Source: Acuticoccus sp. I52.16.1 (GTDB lineage: Bacteria > Pseudomonadota > Alphaproteobacteria > Rhizobiales > Amorphaceae). From it: 64,000 nucleotides of DNA. The notes under the pieces were generated by a model, which had not been told where the DNA came from, did no database searches, and saw only the letters and a list, made by a program, of their open reading frames with translations. The translations under genes were made by a program, and so were the position numbers. Positions 54,151-63,414 of this stretch are shown here, in pieces. The stretch's first letter is position 1; each line of letters starts with the position of its first letter. The stretch spans positions 3,651,219 to 3,715,218 of the forward strand of contig NZ_CP094828.1 of NCBI RefSeq assembly GCF_022865125.1, in the 5' to 3' direction.

Positions 54151-54167
54151 TGCACGAACTTCGTGCA
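54151..54167. promoter_or_regulatory. Perfect 8+1+8 palindrome upstream of the sulfatase gene
   Basis: TGCACGAA and TTCGTGCA flank a single C. It is about 260 bp from the sulfatase start and about 190 bp upstream of the candidate promoter. Possible operator for a regulator encoded elsewhere; no regulator gene is adjacent. Confidence 0.35.
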
Positions 54168-54339
54168 GTCGGCGCGTGTGCTGAGTGTTTGGGCGTATGT
54201 CTAAATGCAGCCCACATTGTCGCAACCGGGCCATACTTCTGTGCGCGGCGCGGAGATACGGAAGAACACTTCTACAATATTCGCGAATTCGCGGGTCAAT
54301 TTCTTGTGATGCGCTGTGTTGTTGCCGTGTTATGCAAAA

Positions 54340-54368
54340 TTGCGAAGCTTGCAACAGGGAGCTATTCT
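54340..54368 (+). promoter_or_regulatory. Candidate promoter for the sulfatase gene
   Basis: TTGCGA (54340-54345) and TATTCT (54363-54368) are separated by 17 bases, about 55 bp before the ATG. Spacing is ideal and both hexamers keep the best-conserved bases. Confidence 0.5.
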
Positions 54369-54423
54369 GAGTGTCGGAGCCAACCGACGCTGGGCTCCCA
54401 CTCAATAGGGCTTAGGAGGGGTC

Positions 54424-56019
54424 ATGCGTTCGTTATTCATCCGCGTCATGCCGACACTGCTGCTCGCCGCGACCGCGGGCACGGCGATGGCGCAGAACGA
54501 GGGCGGGGCCGACAAGCCCAACATCCTCGTCATCTGGGGCGACGACATCGGTCAATCGAACATCTCGGCCTACACCTTCGGCCTGATGGGCTACGAGACG
54601 CCGAACATCGACCGGATCGCCGCAGAAGGCATGATGTTCACCGACTATTATGGTGAGCAGTCGTGCACTGCGGGGCGGTCGTCGTTCATCATGGGCCAGT
54701 CGGTGTTCCGGACGGGGCTGTCCAAGGTGGGCCTTCCGGGCGCCGACCTCGGGATGCGCGTCGAGGATCCGACCATCGCCGGCCTCCTGAAAGACGAGGG
54801 CTACGCGACCGGGCAGTTCGGCAAGAACCACCTGGGCGACAAGGACGAGATGCTGCCGACGAACCACGGGTTCGACGAGTTCCTCGGTAACCTCTACCAC
54901 CTCAACGCCGAAGAAGAGCCGGAGCTGGAAGACTATCCGGGCGATATGGTCCTGAAGGACGGGCGCACCTTCCGTGAAGCCTACGGTCCGCGCGGCGTGA
55001 TCAAGTCCTCCGCCGACGGCGAGATCGAAGACACCGGCCCGCTGACCAAGAAGCGCATGGAGACGGTCGACGACGAGACGGTCGCCGCCGCACTCGACTT
55101 CATCGACCGCAAGACCGCCGAGGGCGTGCCCTGGTTCGTGTGGTGGAACGGCACGCGCATGCACTTCCGCACCCACGTCGCGCAGGAGATGCGTGATCGG
55201 GCGGACGAGCTGGCCGGCCGGCACCTCAACGAATACCAGGCCGGCATGGTCCAGCACGACCTGCATATCGGCCAGTTCCTGGACAAGATCGACGAGCTGG
55301 GCATCGCCGACAACACGTTCGTCTTCTACTCCACCGACAACGGCCCGCACATGAACACGTGGCCGGACGCGGGCATGACACCGTTCTGGAGCGAAAAGAA
55401 CACCAACTGGGAAGGCGGCTGGCGCGTCCCGGCGATGGTCCGCTGGCCGGGCAAGGTGGAGGCCGGCTCGATCACCAACGAGATCGTCCACCACATGGAC
55501 TGGCTGCCGACCTTGCTCGCCATGGCCGGCAACGAGACGGTGAAGGACGACCTCCTCGAGGGCGTGCACAACGAAACGCTGAACCGCGACTACAAGGTCC
55601 ATCTCGACGGCTACAACATCCTGCCGATGCTGACCGGCGAGACCGACGCCAGCCCGCGCGAGGAGATCATCTACTTCTCCGACGAAGGCGACGTGATGGC
55701 GCTGCGCTGGCGCGACTGGAAGCTCGTCTTCATGGAGCAGAAGGCGTGGGGCACCCTGCGCGCCTGGGCCGAGCCGTTCACCGTGCTGCGCGTTCCGCTG
55801 ATCTTCAACATGCGCAGCGATCCCTACGAGCGGTCCTACCGCACGTCGAACACCTACTACGACTGGCTGATGGACCACATCTTCTTCCTGGTCCCGGCCC
55901 AGGCCTACGTGGGGAACTTCCTGGACACGTTCCGGGACTACCCGCCGCGCCAGAAGGCGGCGAGCTTCAGCCTCGAGCAGGTGCTCGAGCGGCTGCAGAC
56001 GCCGGCCGGCGCACAGTAA
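54424..56019 (+). CDS. Secreted arylsulfatase (type I, formylglycine-dependent)
   Basis: The 531-residue alkaline-phosphatase-fold enzyme would hydrolyse a sulfate ester. It has a signal peptide ending near AMAQ (22-24), NILVIWGDDIGQSNISAY with metal aspartates, and the formylglycine site SCTAGRSSF with Cys81 (C-x-A-G-R instead of C-x-P-S-R, a form known in this family). It also has GQFGKNHLGD, a DNGPHMNTWPDAG metal site, and KNTNWEGGWRVPAMVRWPG. The target could be an aryl or sugar sulfate. No formylglycine-generating enzyme is in the window. The 3' end is 112 bp from ppk2 on the same strand. Confidence 0.92.
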   Translation: MRSLFIRVMPTLLLAATAGTAMAQNEGGADKPNILVIWGDDIGQSNISAYTFGLMGYETPNIDRIAAEGMMFTDYYGEQSCTAGRSSFIMGQSVFRTGLSKVGLPGADLGMRVEDPTIAGLLKDEGYATGQFGKNHLGDKDEMLPTNHGFDEFLGNLYHLNAEEEPELEDYPGDMVLKDGRTFREAYGPRGVIKSSADGEIEDTGPLTKKRMETVDDETVAAALDFIDRKTAEGVPWFVWWNGTRMHFRTHVAQEMRDRADELAGRHLNEYQAGMVQHDLHIGQFLDKIDELGIADNTFVFYSTDNGPHMNTWPDAGMTPFWSEKNTNWEGGWRVPAMVRWPGKVEAGSITNEIVHHMDWLPTLLAMAGNETVKDDLLEGVHNETLNRDYKVHLDGYNILPMLTGETDASPREEIIYFSDEGDVMALRWRDWKLVFMEQKAWGTLRAWAEPFTVLRVPLIFNMRSDPYERSYRTSNTYYDWLMDHIFFLVPAQAYVGNFLDTFRDYPPRQKAASFSLEQVLERLQTPAGAQ

Positions 56020-56131
56020 CGGCGTCGCGCGCCGTGTCCTCGCGGCACGGCGCGCACGCCTGCCGGTCCCGCCCGTGCGGTGCCGGCTCTCGTCCCAGCG
56101 GCGGTCACGGGCCGCGGGAAGCGGAGTGGGA

Positions 56132-57034
56132 ATGGACGTCGCCAAGCTTGCAGCACGCCACAGGGTCGAGGACGGCAAGAGCTTCCGCCTCGACACCGTC
56201 GACCCTTACGACCACGACGGCATCGACATCGAGAAGGACGAGGCCAAGGACCTCCTGGCGGCCAACGTCTCCGACCTGAGCGACCTGCAGGAGCGGCTCT
56301 ACGCCGAGCGCAAGACCTCGCTCCTCGTCATCCTCCAGGCGATGGACACCGCCGGCAAGGACAGTGCGATCGAGCACGTCATGTCCGGCATGAACCCGCA
56401 AGGCTTCCAGGTCCGCTCGTTCAAGTCGCCCAGCGCGCGCGAGCTCGACCACGATTTCCTGTGGCGCCACGCGGTGGCCCTGCCGGCGCGCGGCCATATC
56501 GGCATCTTCAATCGCTCGCACTACGAGGAGGTGCTGGCGGTGCGCGTCCACCCCGAGTACCTGGCGAACCAGCGCATCGCGTTCGAGCCGTCGATCTGGA
56601 AGAAGCGCTTCAAGAGTATCCGCAACTTCGAGCGGCACCTGTCGCGCAACGGGACGGTGGTGCTGAAGTTCTTCCTGCACATCACCCCGGACGAGCAGGC
56701 GCGCCGGCTGCTGGACCGGATCGAGACGCCGGCGAAGAACTGGAAGTTCGCCTTCTCCGATCTCGAGGAGCGGGCGCTGTGGGGCGACTATATGGCCGCC
56801 TACGACGACATGATCCGCAACACCGCACGCGACTATGCGCCGTGGCACGTCGTGCCTTCCAACAACAAGTGGTACTCGCGGTTGGTGATCTCGTGCGCCA
56901 TCCTGGAGGCGCTGCGGCGGATCGATCCGCATTTCCCCGATTCCGACCTCGACGAGCTGGAGCGCATGCACCATGCGCGCGAGACGCTGATGCGCGAACT
57001 CGACGAGGCGCAACCGCAAGTGATCACGCCATGA
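56132..57034 (+). CDS. ppk2: Polyphosphate kinase 2 (class III-like)
   Basis: PPK2 transfers phosphate between polyphosphate and nucleotides. The 300-residue protein has Walker A QAMDTAGKDSAI (Asp72, Lys76), a lid region, and GIFNRSHYEEVLAVRVHPEYL. The FNRS-x-YE-x-VL pattern is typical of class III enzymes, which phosphorylate both AMP and ADP, but class is an inference. The ATG at 56132 follows GGAGTGGGA. The end overlaps the moxR gene by 4 bases, so ppk2 is the first gene of, or feeds into, the MoxR/VWA operon. That is an unusual link. Confidence 0.9.
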   Translation: MDVAKLAARHRVEDGKSFRLDTVDPYDHDGIDIEKDEAKDLLAANVSDLSDLQERLYAERKTSLLVILQAMDTAGKDSAIEHVMSGMNPQGFQVRSFKSPSARELDHDFLWRHAVALPARGHIGIFNRSHYEEVLAVRVHPEYLANQRIAFEPSIWKKRFKSIRNFERHLSRNGTVVLKFFLHITPDEQARRLLDRIETPAKNWKFAFSDLEERALWGDYMAAYDDMIRNTARDYAPWHVVPSNNKWYSRLVISCAILEALRRIDPHFPDSDLDELERMHHARETLMRELDEAQPQVITP

Positions 57035-58065
57035 GCACCGAGGCCCAGCCCGCCACGCCCCAGAGCGACACCCGCGCCGCGATCGAGGCGCTGCGAGGGC
57101 GGATGGGCGAAGCGATCGTCGGCCAGCGCGAGGTGATCGAGCGGCTGCTGATCGGGTTGCTGGCCAACGGCAACCTCCTGGTGGAGGGGCTGCCGGGCCT
57201 GGCCAAGACCCGTGCCATCAAGGCGCTGGCGAAGAACCTCGAGTGCGACTTCAGCCGCATCCAGTTCACGCCCGACCTCCTGCCGTCCGACGTGACCGGC
57301 ACCGAGGTCTACTATCAGGCCGACGGCGGCGGCTCGTTCCGCTTCGAGGCGGGGCCGATCTTCGCCAACATCGTGCTCGCCGACGAGATCAACCGCGCGC
57401 CTGCGAAGGTGCAGGCGGCCCTCCTGGAGGCGATGGAAGAGCGGCAGGTCACGGTCGCCGGCAAGACGCACACGATGCCGCCGCTCTTCATGGTGATGGC
57501 GACGCAGAACCCCATCGAGCAGGAGGGCACCTACCCGCTGCCCGAGGCGCAGATGGACCGCTTCCTGATGCACGTGATGATCACCTACCCGCCCGTCGAA
57601 GACGAGGTGGAAGTGATCCGCATGGTCCGCCGCGAGGAGATCGCCGCCGGTGCGCAGGCCGACGGGGCCGGCGCGGCCGCCGTCGGCGCGCCGGCTGCGG
57701 CGCCCATCGCGCAGTCCGCCGTGTTCGCCGCGCGGCGCGAGATCGGCGCGATCCACGTGGCCGAGGCGATGGAGCGGTACATGGCCGACCTCGTCAACGC
57801 GACGCGTGCGCCGGACGCCCTCGGCGACGACCTCGGGCGGTGGATCGAGGTGGGGGCCAGCCCGCGTGCCTCGCTCGCGCTCGACCGCTGCGGGCGCACC
57901 CATGCCTGGCTCGCCGGGCGCGACTACGTGGACCCGGAGGACGTGCGGGCGATCGCGCCGGACGTGCTGCGCCACCGTCTCGGTCTCAGCTACGAGGCGC
58001 AGGGCGAGGGCGTCACCCCCGACGCGGTGGTCGCCGAGATCGTGCGCCAGGTGGCGTTGCCGTAA
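57031..58065 (+). CDS. MoxR family AAA+ ATPase
   Basis: MoxR ATPases act as chaperones with VWA-domain partners in maturing or activating protein complexes. The 344-residue protein has Walker A GLPGLAKT, Walker B VLADEINRAP, sensor 1 VMATQNPIEQEGTYPLPEAQMDRF and a C-terminal lid domain. An alanine-rich insert (about 205-235) interrupts the ATPase and lid. It overlaps ppk2 by 4 bases and is followed by DUF58 and VWA genes, the standard MoxR operon. A strong AAAGGAGG follows its stop. Confidence 0.93.
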   Translation: MSTEAQPATPQSDTRAAIEALRGRMGEAIVGQREVIERLLIGLLANGNLLVEGLPGLAKTRAIKALAKNLECDFSRIQFTPDLLPSDVTGTEVYYQADGGGSFRFEAGPIFANIVLADEINRAPAKVQAALLEAMEERQVTVAGKTHTMPPLFMVMATQNPIEQEGTYPLPEAQMDRFLMHVMITYPPVEDEVEVIRMVRREEIAAGAQADGAGAAAVGAPAAAPIAQSAVFAARREIGAIHVAEAMERYMADLVNATRAPDALGDDLGRWIEVGASPRASLALDRCGRTHAWLAGRDYVDPEDVRAIAPDVLRHRLGLSYEAQGEGVTPDAVVAEIVRQVALP

Positions 58066-58075
58066 AGGAGGGCCG

Positions 58076-59053
58076 ATGCGCGACCGGGCCGCACGGATCC
58101 GAACCGGCACCCTGGCGCCGATACCGCGGGGTGAGGCCGACCCGCGCGTGCATGTGACTCTCGCTCACCTGCGCGCGCTGGAAGGGCGGGCACGCGCGCT
58201 CACCTTCCTGCCGCGCCAGCCGGCCCGCTCGGTGCTCAACGGGCGCCACGCCTCCCGCCTGCGCGGCCGCGGCCTCGACTTCGAGGAGCTGCGCGACTAC
58301 CTCCCCGGCGACGACGTGCGCTCGATCGACTGGAAGGTCACCGCCCGCACCGGCATCCCGCACGTGCGCGTGATGACCGAGGAGCGCGACCGACCGGCGC
58401 TCCTCGTCGTCGACCAGCGCATGTCGATGTTCTTCGGCTCCGTGCTCAACATGAAGGCGGTGACGGCGGCGGAGGCGGCCGCGCTCGCCGCCTTCCGCAT
58501 CCTCGACCAGGGCGACCGTGTCGGCGGGATCGTCTTCGGCGACACGGCGATCGCCGAGATCCGGCCGCAGCGCACCCGCCGCGCGCTCGACCGGCTGCTG
58601 ACGGCGCTCGCCGACGCCAACGGGCTGCTGGCCGCGGACGCGCCGCCAGCCGAACCGATGCCGCTGACGCGCGTGCTGCGCAGCGTCGCCGCGCTCGCCC
58701 CGCGCGACCACCTCGTCATCGTCCTGAGCGACTTCGACGTCGTCGACGACGAGACGCGCCGGCTGGTCTCCGGCCTCGCGCGCCGCAACGACCTGGTGCT
58801 CGGCCTCGTCAGCGATCCGTTCGCGGGCGACCTGCCGAAGGGCCTGCGCCTCGTCGTCTCCGACGGTGAGCTGCAGGCCGAGATCGACATGGGCGACCAC
58901 GCCACCCACGAGAGCCTGAAAGACATGGCGACCGGCCGGCTCGCCGCGATCCTCGATTGGCAGCGCACGCTGGGCGTCGCCGTGCTGCCGCTCTCGGCCG
59001 CCGAGGAGACGCTGCCGCAGATGCGCCGGCTGATGGGGCTCGGTCCGCGATGA
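58076..59053 (+). CDS. DUF58 domain-containing protein
   Basis: The 325-residue protein has the DUF58 signature RGRGLDFEELRDYLPGDDVRSIDWK and a VWA-like fold further on (ALLVVDQRMSMFF, VIVLSDFDVVDDET). No membrane helix is clear. DUF58 proteins are constant partners of MoxR and are thought to be its VWA-type substrate or adaptor. AAAGGAGG is three bases before the ATG. The stop overlaps the DUF4381 start by 4 bases. Confidence 0.92.
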   Translation: MRDRAARIRTGTLAPIPRGEADPRVHVTLAHLRALEGRARALTFLPRQPARSVLNGRHASRLRGRGLDFEELRDYLPGDDVRSIDWKVTARTGIPHVRVMTEERDRPALLVVDQRMSMFFGSVLNMKAVTAAEAAALAAFRILDQGDRVGGIVFGDTAIAEIRPQRTRRALDRLLTALADANGLLAADAPPAEPMPLTRVLRSVAALAPRDHLVIVLSDFDVVDDETRRLVSGLARRNDLVLGLVSDPFAGDLPKGLRLVVSDGELQAEIDMGDHATHESLKDMATGRLAAILDWQRTLGVAVLPLSAAEETLPQMRRLMGLGPR

Positions 59054-59535
59054 ACGAGGAGACCGCGACCGCCCCGCCAAGCCTCGTCGACCTGCTGGAC
59101 CAGCTCGTCGAGCCGCAGCCGCCTGCGCCCGTCTCGATGATGCCGGAGACAGCCGGCTGGGCGGTGCTGGCGGCGCTCGTCCTGGTGGCGGCGGCCTTCG
59201 GGGCCTGGCGCTGGTGGCGGCATTGGCGGGCCGACGCCTACCGCCGCGCGGCGTTGGCCGAGCTCGCCGCCGCGGGCGACGATGCCGCCCGCATCGCCAC
59301 GGTGCTGCGGCGCACGGCGCTGGCGGCGTGGCCGCGCGAGCGCGTGGCGGCACTGTCGGGCGAGGCGTGGCTCGCCTTCCTGGACGAGACCGGTGGCGAC
59401 GGCGGCTTCGGCGGCGGTCCCGGCCGCGCGCTGATCGCCGCACCCTACCGCGGTGACGGCGGTGCCTCGCCCGAGGTCGCGGCACTGGCGGCACGCTGGG
59501 TGCGGCGCCACCGCGTGCGGGAGGCGGCGGCGTGA
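59050..59535 (+). CDS. DUF4381-like single-pass membrane protein
   Basis: The 161-residue protein has a membrane helix (about 36-54, GWAVLAALVLVAAAFGAW), then a basic, helical cytoplasmic part with RRTALAAWPRERVAALSGEAWLAFLD, which is the DUF4381 pattern. Such proteins are regularly found between DUF58 and BatA in MoxR operons and may anchor the complex to the membrane. Overlaps both neighbours by 4 bases. Function unknown. Confidence 0.82.
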   Translation: MNEETATAPPSLVDLLDQLVEPQPPAPVSMMPETAGWAVLAALVLVAAAFGAWRWWRHWRADAYRRAALAELAAAGDDAARIATVLRRTALAAWPRERVAALSGEAWLAFLDETGGDGGFGGGPGRALIAAPYRGDGGASPEVAALAARWVRRHRVREAAA

Positions 59536-60515
59536 TCGTCCTCGGTTGGCCCTGGGCGCTGCTGTTGCTGCCGCTGCCGCTGCTGGCGTGGCGCCTGTTG
59601 CCGCCGCATCGCGAGCGGGTGCCGGCGCTGCGCTTTCCGTTCTTCCGCCAGATCGTCGCCACCGCCGGCTCCGACCCGCGTCCCGGCGCGGTGATCCTGT
59701 CGCGCTCGCGCTGGCAGATGCTGGCGGCGACCTTGGTCTGGGCGCTCGTCGTCCTGGCGCTCGCCCGACCCGAGCGCGTCGGTGAGCCGGTCGAGATCAC
59801 GAAGGCCGCCCGCGACGTGGTGCTGGCGATCGACATCTCCGGTTCCATGGACACACGCGACTTCGCCGGCCCCGACGGGCAGCCGCAGCAGCGCCTCGCG
59901 GCCGTGAAGGACGTCGTGCGAACCTTCGTCGCGGGGCGCGAGGGTGACCGGATGGCGCTGATCGTCTTCGGCTCCAAGGCCTACGTGCAGGCGCCGCTCA
60001 CGGAGGATCTCTCCACCGTGCTGGATCTGCTGGATCGCACCGAGGTCGGCATGGCGGGGCCGCACACGGCGCTGGGCGACGCCATCGGCCTCGCGATCCG
60101 CACCTTCGAGGCGAGCGACATCGAGCAGCGCCTCCTCATCCTCCTGTCGGACGGCAGCGATACCGCGAGCCGCATGAGCCCCGTCAACGCCGCCGAGATC
60201 GCACGCGGCAAGGACGTCGCCATCTTCACCATCGGCGTGGGCGATCCGAACGCCACCGGTGAGGACCGGGTCGACATCGCGACGTTGCAGGAGATCGCCG
60301 GGCGCACCGACGGGTCCTACGATTTCGCCGCCGACGAGGATGCGCTGAGCGCGGTCTACGAGCGGATCGACGCCGCGGCGCCGCGGGAGGTGGAGACGCT
60401 CTCCTATCGCCCGCGCCAGTCGCTCGCCTTCGTGCCGATGCTGCTGGCGGCGCTGATCGGGATCGCCGCGGTGGCGGGCCTGCAGCTCACCGCGCGTCGC
60501 CGGGTGGCGGCATGA
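59532..60515 (+). CDS. VWA domain membrane protein, BatA type
   Basis: The 327-residue protein has two N-terminal membrane helices (about 5-21 and 64-78), a VWA domain, and a C-terminal helix (about 300-318). The metal-ion-dependent adhesion site is intact: DISGS at 101-105 (Asp101, Ser103, Ser105), with a threonine later and a D-G-S-D segment (LLSDGSDTASRM). It probably binds a partner through a divalent metal, under control of the MoxR ATPase. GTG start overlaps the DUF4381 stop by 4 bases. Confidence 0.9.
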   Translation: MIVLGWPWALLLLPLPLLAWRLLPPHRERVPALRFPFFRQIVATAGSDPRPGAVILSRSRWQMLAATLVWALVVLALARPERVGEPVEITKAARDVVLAIDISGSMDTRDFAGPDGQPQQRLAAVKDVVRTFVAGREGDRMALIVFGSKAYVQAPLTEDLSTVLDLLDRTEVGMAGPHTALGDAIGLAIRTFEASDIEQRLLILLSDGSDTASRMSPVNAAEIARGKDVAIFTIGVGDPNATGEDRVDIATLQEIAGRTDGSYDFAADEDALSAVYERIDAAAPREVETLSYRPRQSLAFVPMLLAALIGIAAVAGLQLTARRRVAA

Positions 60516-62116
60516 GCGAGCTGCGGCTGATCCTCGAGGCGTTTCACTTCATCCGCCCGGTGGTGCTGCTGCTGGTGCCGCTGGTGGTCGCGCTGTGGTG
60601 GTGGGTGCGTGCCACGCGCACGCGCCGCGACGTGCCGGGCGAGGGGATCGCCCCGCACTTGCGCGCCGCGCTGACGGTCGGTGCCCACGGCGGCGGCCGC
60701 GTCACCGCGATCGACACGGTGGCGGCCATGCTGCTGCTGGTCGTGGTCGGGGCGGCGGGGCCGACGTGGTCGCGCATGCCGGACCCGTTCGTGGCGCAGT
60801 CGGCACCGATGGTGGTGGTCCTCAAGGTGGCGCCCTCGATGGAGGAGGCGGACGTGGCGCCCTCGCGGCTGGAGCGCGCCAAGCAGAAGATCCGCGACCT
60901 GTTGGACCTGCGGGCCGGCGCGCGGACGGCACTGGTCGCCTACGCCGGTACCGCGCACGTGGTGGTGCCGATGACCGAGGATCCCGGCGTGATGGTCCCG
61001 TACCTGGAAGGCCTGACGCCGGAGGTGATGCCGGTGGAGGGGGAGCGCGCGGGCGACGGGCTGGCGCTGGCCGAGCGGCTGTTGGGCGGCGAAACCGGCC
61101 CCGGCGGCGTGCTCGTCGTCGCCGACACGATCGACCCGGCAGATGCCGCGACCCTCGCCGGGAACGCGCCTGCGCCGCCGCCCGCCGCGCCGCAGCCGGC
61201 GGGGGGTGAGGCGGACGCTCCGCCGGCGGCGCCCGCCCGTCCCGCCGCGGTGGCGGTGCTCGCCATGCTGCCGCCGGGGACCGACGACCGGGGCCTCGAC
61301 GCCCTATCCGTCCCGGTGGTGCGCCAGACGCCCGACGACGGCGACGTGCGCCAGATCGACCGTACCCTCAACGCGGCCTACCGCCAGGCGATGCTCGCCG
61401 ATGGTGACCAGCCCTGGCAGGACCAGGGCCATTGGCTGGCGATCCCGGCGGCGCTGATCTTGCTCTTCTGGTTCCGGCGCGGGTGGACCACGCGGTGGGC
61501 CCTGGCGCTCGCCGCGGGGCTGGTCCTCGCCGCGCCGCCGCCGGCCTCGGCCGGCGTGGTCGACTGGTTCCTCACTCCGGACCAGCAGGGCCGCCACGCC
61601 TTCGAGGCGCGCCGGTACCGCCGCGCGGCCGAACTCTTCGTCGATCCGCTGTGGCGCGGCTACGCCCTCTATCGCGACGGGCAATATGCCGAGGCGATGA
61701 CGGTTCTGGCGCGGGTGGAGACGGCGCAGGCGGCCTTCATCAGCGGCATGGCGGCGCTGAAGGGGCAGAAATATCGCGACGGCGTGCGCGCTTTCCAGAC
61801 GGCGCTGGAGCGCGACCCGGACTATCCGGGCGCGGCGCAGAACCTTTCTACCGCCGAGGCGATCGTCGCCTACGTCGAGGCGGCGCGCGAGGCATCGGAC
61901 ACCGGCGAGGACCGTGGCATCGGCGCCGACGAGGTGGTGTACGACAACGAGGCCGACCGCGGCGTCGAGACCGAGATGAAGGCGCCGCAGGAGGAAGGGG
62001 CCGGCCTGATGACCACCGAGCAGTGGATGAACACGGTCGACACCCGCACCGGCGACTTCCTGCGCCAGCGCTTCCAGCTCGAAGCCGCGCAGCGCGATCC
62101 CGGTGCGGCGCGGTGA
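60512..62116 (+). CDS. VWA/TPR membrane protein, BatB/BatC-like, with altered MIDAS
   Basis: The 534-residue protein fuses a BatB-like VWA domain (about 95-270) to membrane helices near 14-32, 68-84, 310-325 and 332-350, and a C-terminal TPR-like region (about 370-455; RRAAELFVDPLWRGYALYRDGQYAEAM, YRDGVRAFQTALERDPDYPGAAQNL). The MIDAS segment, normally D-x-S-x-S, is here Lys105-Val-Ala-Pro-Ser109, so the first metal aspartate and serine are gone. An insert rich in Pro, Ala and Gly (about 215-255) is in the VWA domain. It may be a non-metal-binding partner of the intact BatA-type protein. GTG/ATG overlaps with both neighbours show tight coupling. Confidence 0.85.
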   Translation: MSELRLILEAFHFIRPVVLLLVPLVVALWWWVRATRTRRDVPGEGIAPHLRAALTVGAHGGGRVTAIDTVAAMLLLVVVGAAGPTWSRMPDPFVAQSAPMVVVLKVAPSMEEADVAPSRLERAKQKIRDLLDLRAGARTALVAYAGTAHVVVPMTEDPGVMVPYLEGLTPEVMPVEGERAGDGLALAERLLGGETGPGGVLVVADTIDPADAATLAGNAPAPPPAAPQPAGGEADAPPAAPARPAAVAVLAMLPPGTDDRGLDALSVPVVRQTPDDGDVRQIDRTLNAAYRQAMLADGDQPWQDQGHWLAIPAALILLFWFRRGWTTRWALALAAGLVLAAPPPASAGVVDWFLTPDQQGRHAFEARRYRRAAELFVDPLWRGYALYRDGQYAEAMTVLARVETAQAAFISGMAALKGQKYRDGVRAFQTALERDPDYPGAAQNLSTAEAIVAYVEAAREASDTGEDRGIGADEVVYDNEADRGVETEMKAPQEEGAGLMTTEQWMNTVDTRTGDFLRQRFQLEAAQRDPGAAR

Positions 62117-63414
62117 GGTGGCGCGCCGCGCTGGCGGCACTTCTGCTGCTGGTCGCCCCGGCCCTCGCCCAGAATGACGCAGGGCAGGATACGGGCGCCG
62201 CGGACGCGGCGGCGCCGCGGATCGAGGCGGAGCTGAGCGCGGACGAGGCGATCCCCGGCCAGGCCGTCTCCCTGCGCGTCACCGTGCTGGTGCCGACGTT
62301 CATGCCGAAGCCGCCGGTCTGGCCCAGTCTCGAGGCGCCTAACCTTTGGGTGCGCGTCGCTTCCACCGGCCCCACCAGCAAGAGCATCGGCGGGGAGACG
62401 TGGTCGGGCGTGTCGCGCCGCTATCTGCTGTCGCCGATGGTGCCCGGCCCGATCCGGCTGCCGCCGGGGGAGGTGGGCGTCACCTACGCCGACCCGGACG
62501 ACAACACCCCCCGCACCGTGCCGCTGGCGCTGGACGCGATCACGCTGACCGGGACCGTGCCGGAGGGGGCGGAGGGCCTCGACCCGTTCATCGCCGCCCA
62601 GGCGCTGACTTTGACGCAGGACGTCTCCGGCAGTGCGGATGCGATGAAGCCGGGCGACAGCGTGGCGCGCACGGTGAAGGCGAAGATCTCCGGCACCTCG
62701 CCGATGTTCCTGCCGCGCCTCCTGCCGGCGACCGAGATCGCCGGCGTGCGCGCCTATCCCGACGAGCCTGTCCTGGAGGAGGCGACCGACCGCGGCACCA
62801 TCTCCGGCACGCGCACCGAGCGGGTGACGCTGGTGGCCGAAGGCGGCGGCGCCGGCGCGGCGCCCGCGATCTCGCTCGACTGGTACAACCTCGCCAGGAA
62901 GGCGGTGGAGACCGCGACGGTGGACGGGTTCGCGGTCCAGGTCGACGGGCCGCCGGCGACGCGCCGGGAGCCGCGGGACTGGCGCCTCATCGGCCTCGTC
63001 GCCGCGGCGGGTGTGCTGGGACTTTCGCTGCTCTTGCTGGTGCTGCGGCGGGCCGGCCCGCCGCTGGTCCGCGCGATCGCGGCACGGCGGGCGGCGCGGC
63101 GCGCGTCCGAGGCCTACGCCTTTCATGCGCTGGTGCGGACGGTGCGCGCGCAGGACGATGCCGGCCTGCGCCCCGCGCTCGACACCTGGGCCGCGCGCTC
63201 ACCCACCGACCCCCGCCGCGACGCCGATCTCGTCGCTGCGCTCACCGCGCTCGGCGAAATGCACTATCGTGACCATCCTGGTGGCGCGACGGCGGACGGC
63301 GCCGTCTGGCAGCGTCTCGCCGCGGCGCTGCGGGCGGTGCGTCACCGCACGCTGGCGCACCGTCGTCCGGCCGCGCTGCCGCCTCTCAACCCCGGCGCCC
63401 CGGCACGGACCTGA
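62113..63414 (+). CDS. BatD-like protein
   Basis: The 433-residue protein has a signal peptide (MRWRAALAALLLLVAPALA), a beta-rich periplasmic part (about 30-290) with ELSADEAIPGQAVSLRVTVLVP and EAPNLWVRVASTGPTSKSIGGETWSGVSRRYLLSP, and one helix (about 298-316), then a cytoplasmic tail. This is the layout of BatD, the oxygen-tolerance partner of BatA/B. GTG at 62113 overlaps the previous stop by 4 bases. The stop shares one base with the cytochrome gene. Confidence 0.82.
   Translation: MRWRAALAALLLLVAPALAQNDAGQDTGAADAAAPRIEAELSADEAIPGQAVSLRVTVLVPTFMPKPPVWPSLEAPNLWVRVASTGPTSKSIGGETWSGVSRRYLLSPMVPGPIRLPPGEVGVTYADPDDNTPRTVPLALDAITLTGTVPEGAEGLDPFIAAQALTLTQDVSGSADAMKPGDSVARTVKAKISGTSPMFLPRLLPATEIAGVRAYPDEPVLEEATDRGTISGTRTERVTLVAEGGGAGAAPAISLDWYNLARKAVETATVDGFAVQVDGPPATRREPRDWRLIGLVAAAGVLGLSLLLLVLRRAGPPLVRAIAARRAARRASEAYAFHALVRTVRAQDDAGLRPALDTWAARSPTDPRRDADLVAALTALGEMHYRDHPGGATADGAVWQRLAAALRAVRHRTLAHRRPAALPPLNPGAPART

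Larger units (their letters stand above)
54063..54423. other. Intergenic region before the sulfatase gene
   Basis: About 360 bp without a convincing coding frame; the base composition is more AT-rich than the genes. Its left end carries two tandem inverted repeats, the middle a further palindrome (54151-54167), and the right end a candidate promoter (54340-54368) with a TAGGAGG-type ribosome binding site just before the sulfatase ATG. Confidence 0.55.

Noticed and set aside
54424-56019. Inactive sulfatase because the motif is C-T-A-G-R rather than C-x-P-S-R
   Set aside because: The C-T-A-G-R form occurs in many bacterial arylsulfatases, and the formylglycine cysteine and Arg are both present.
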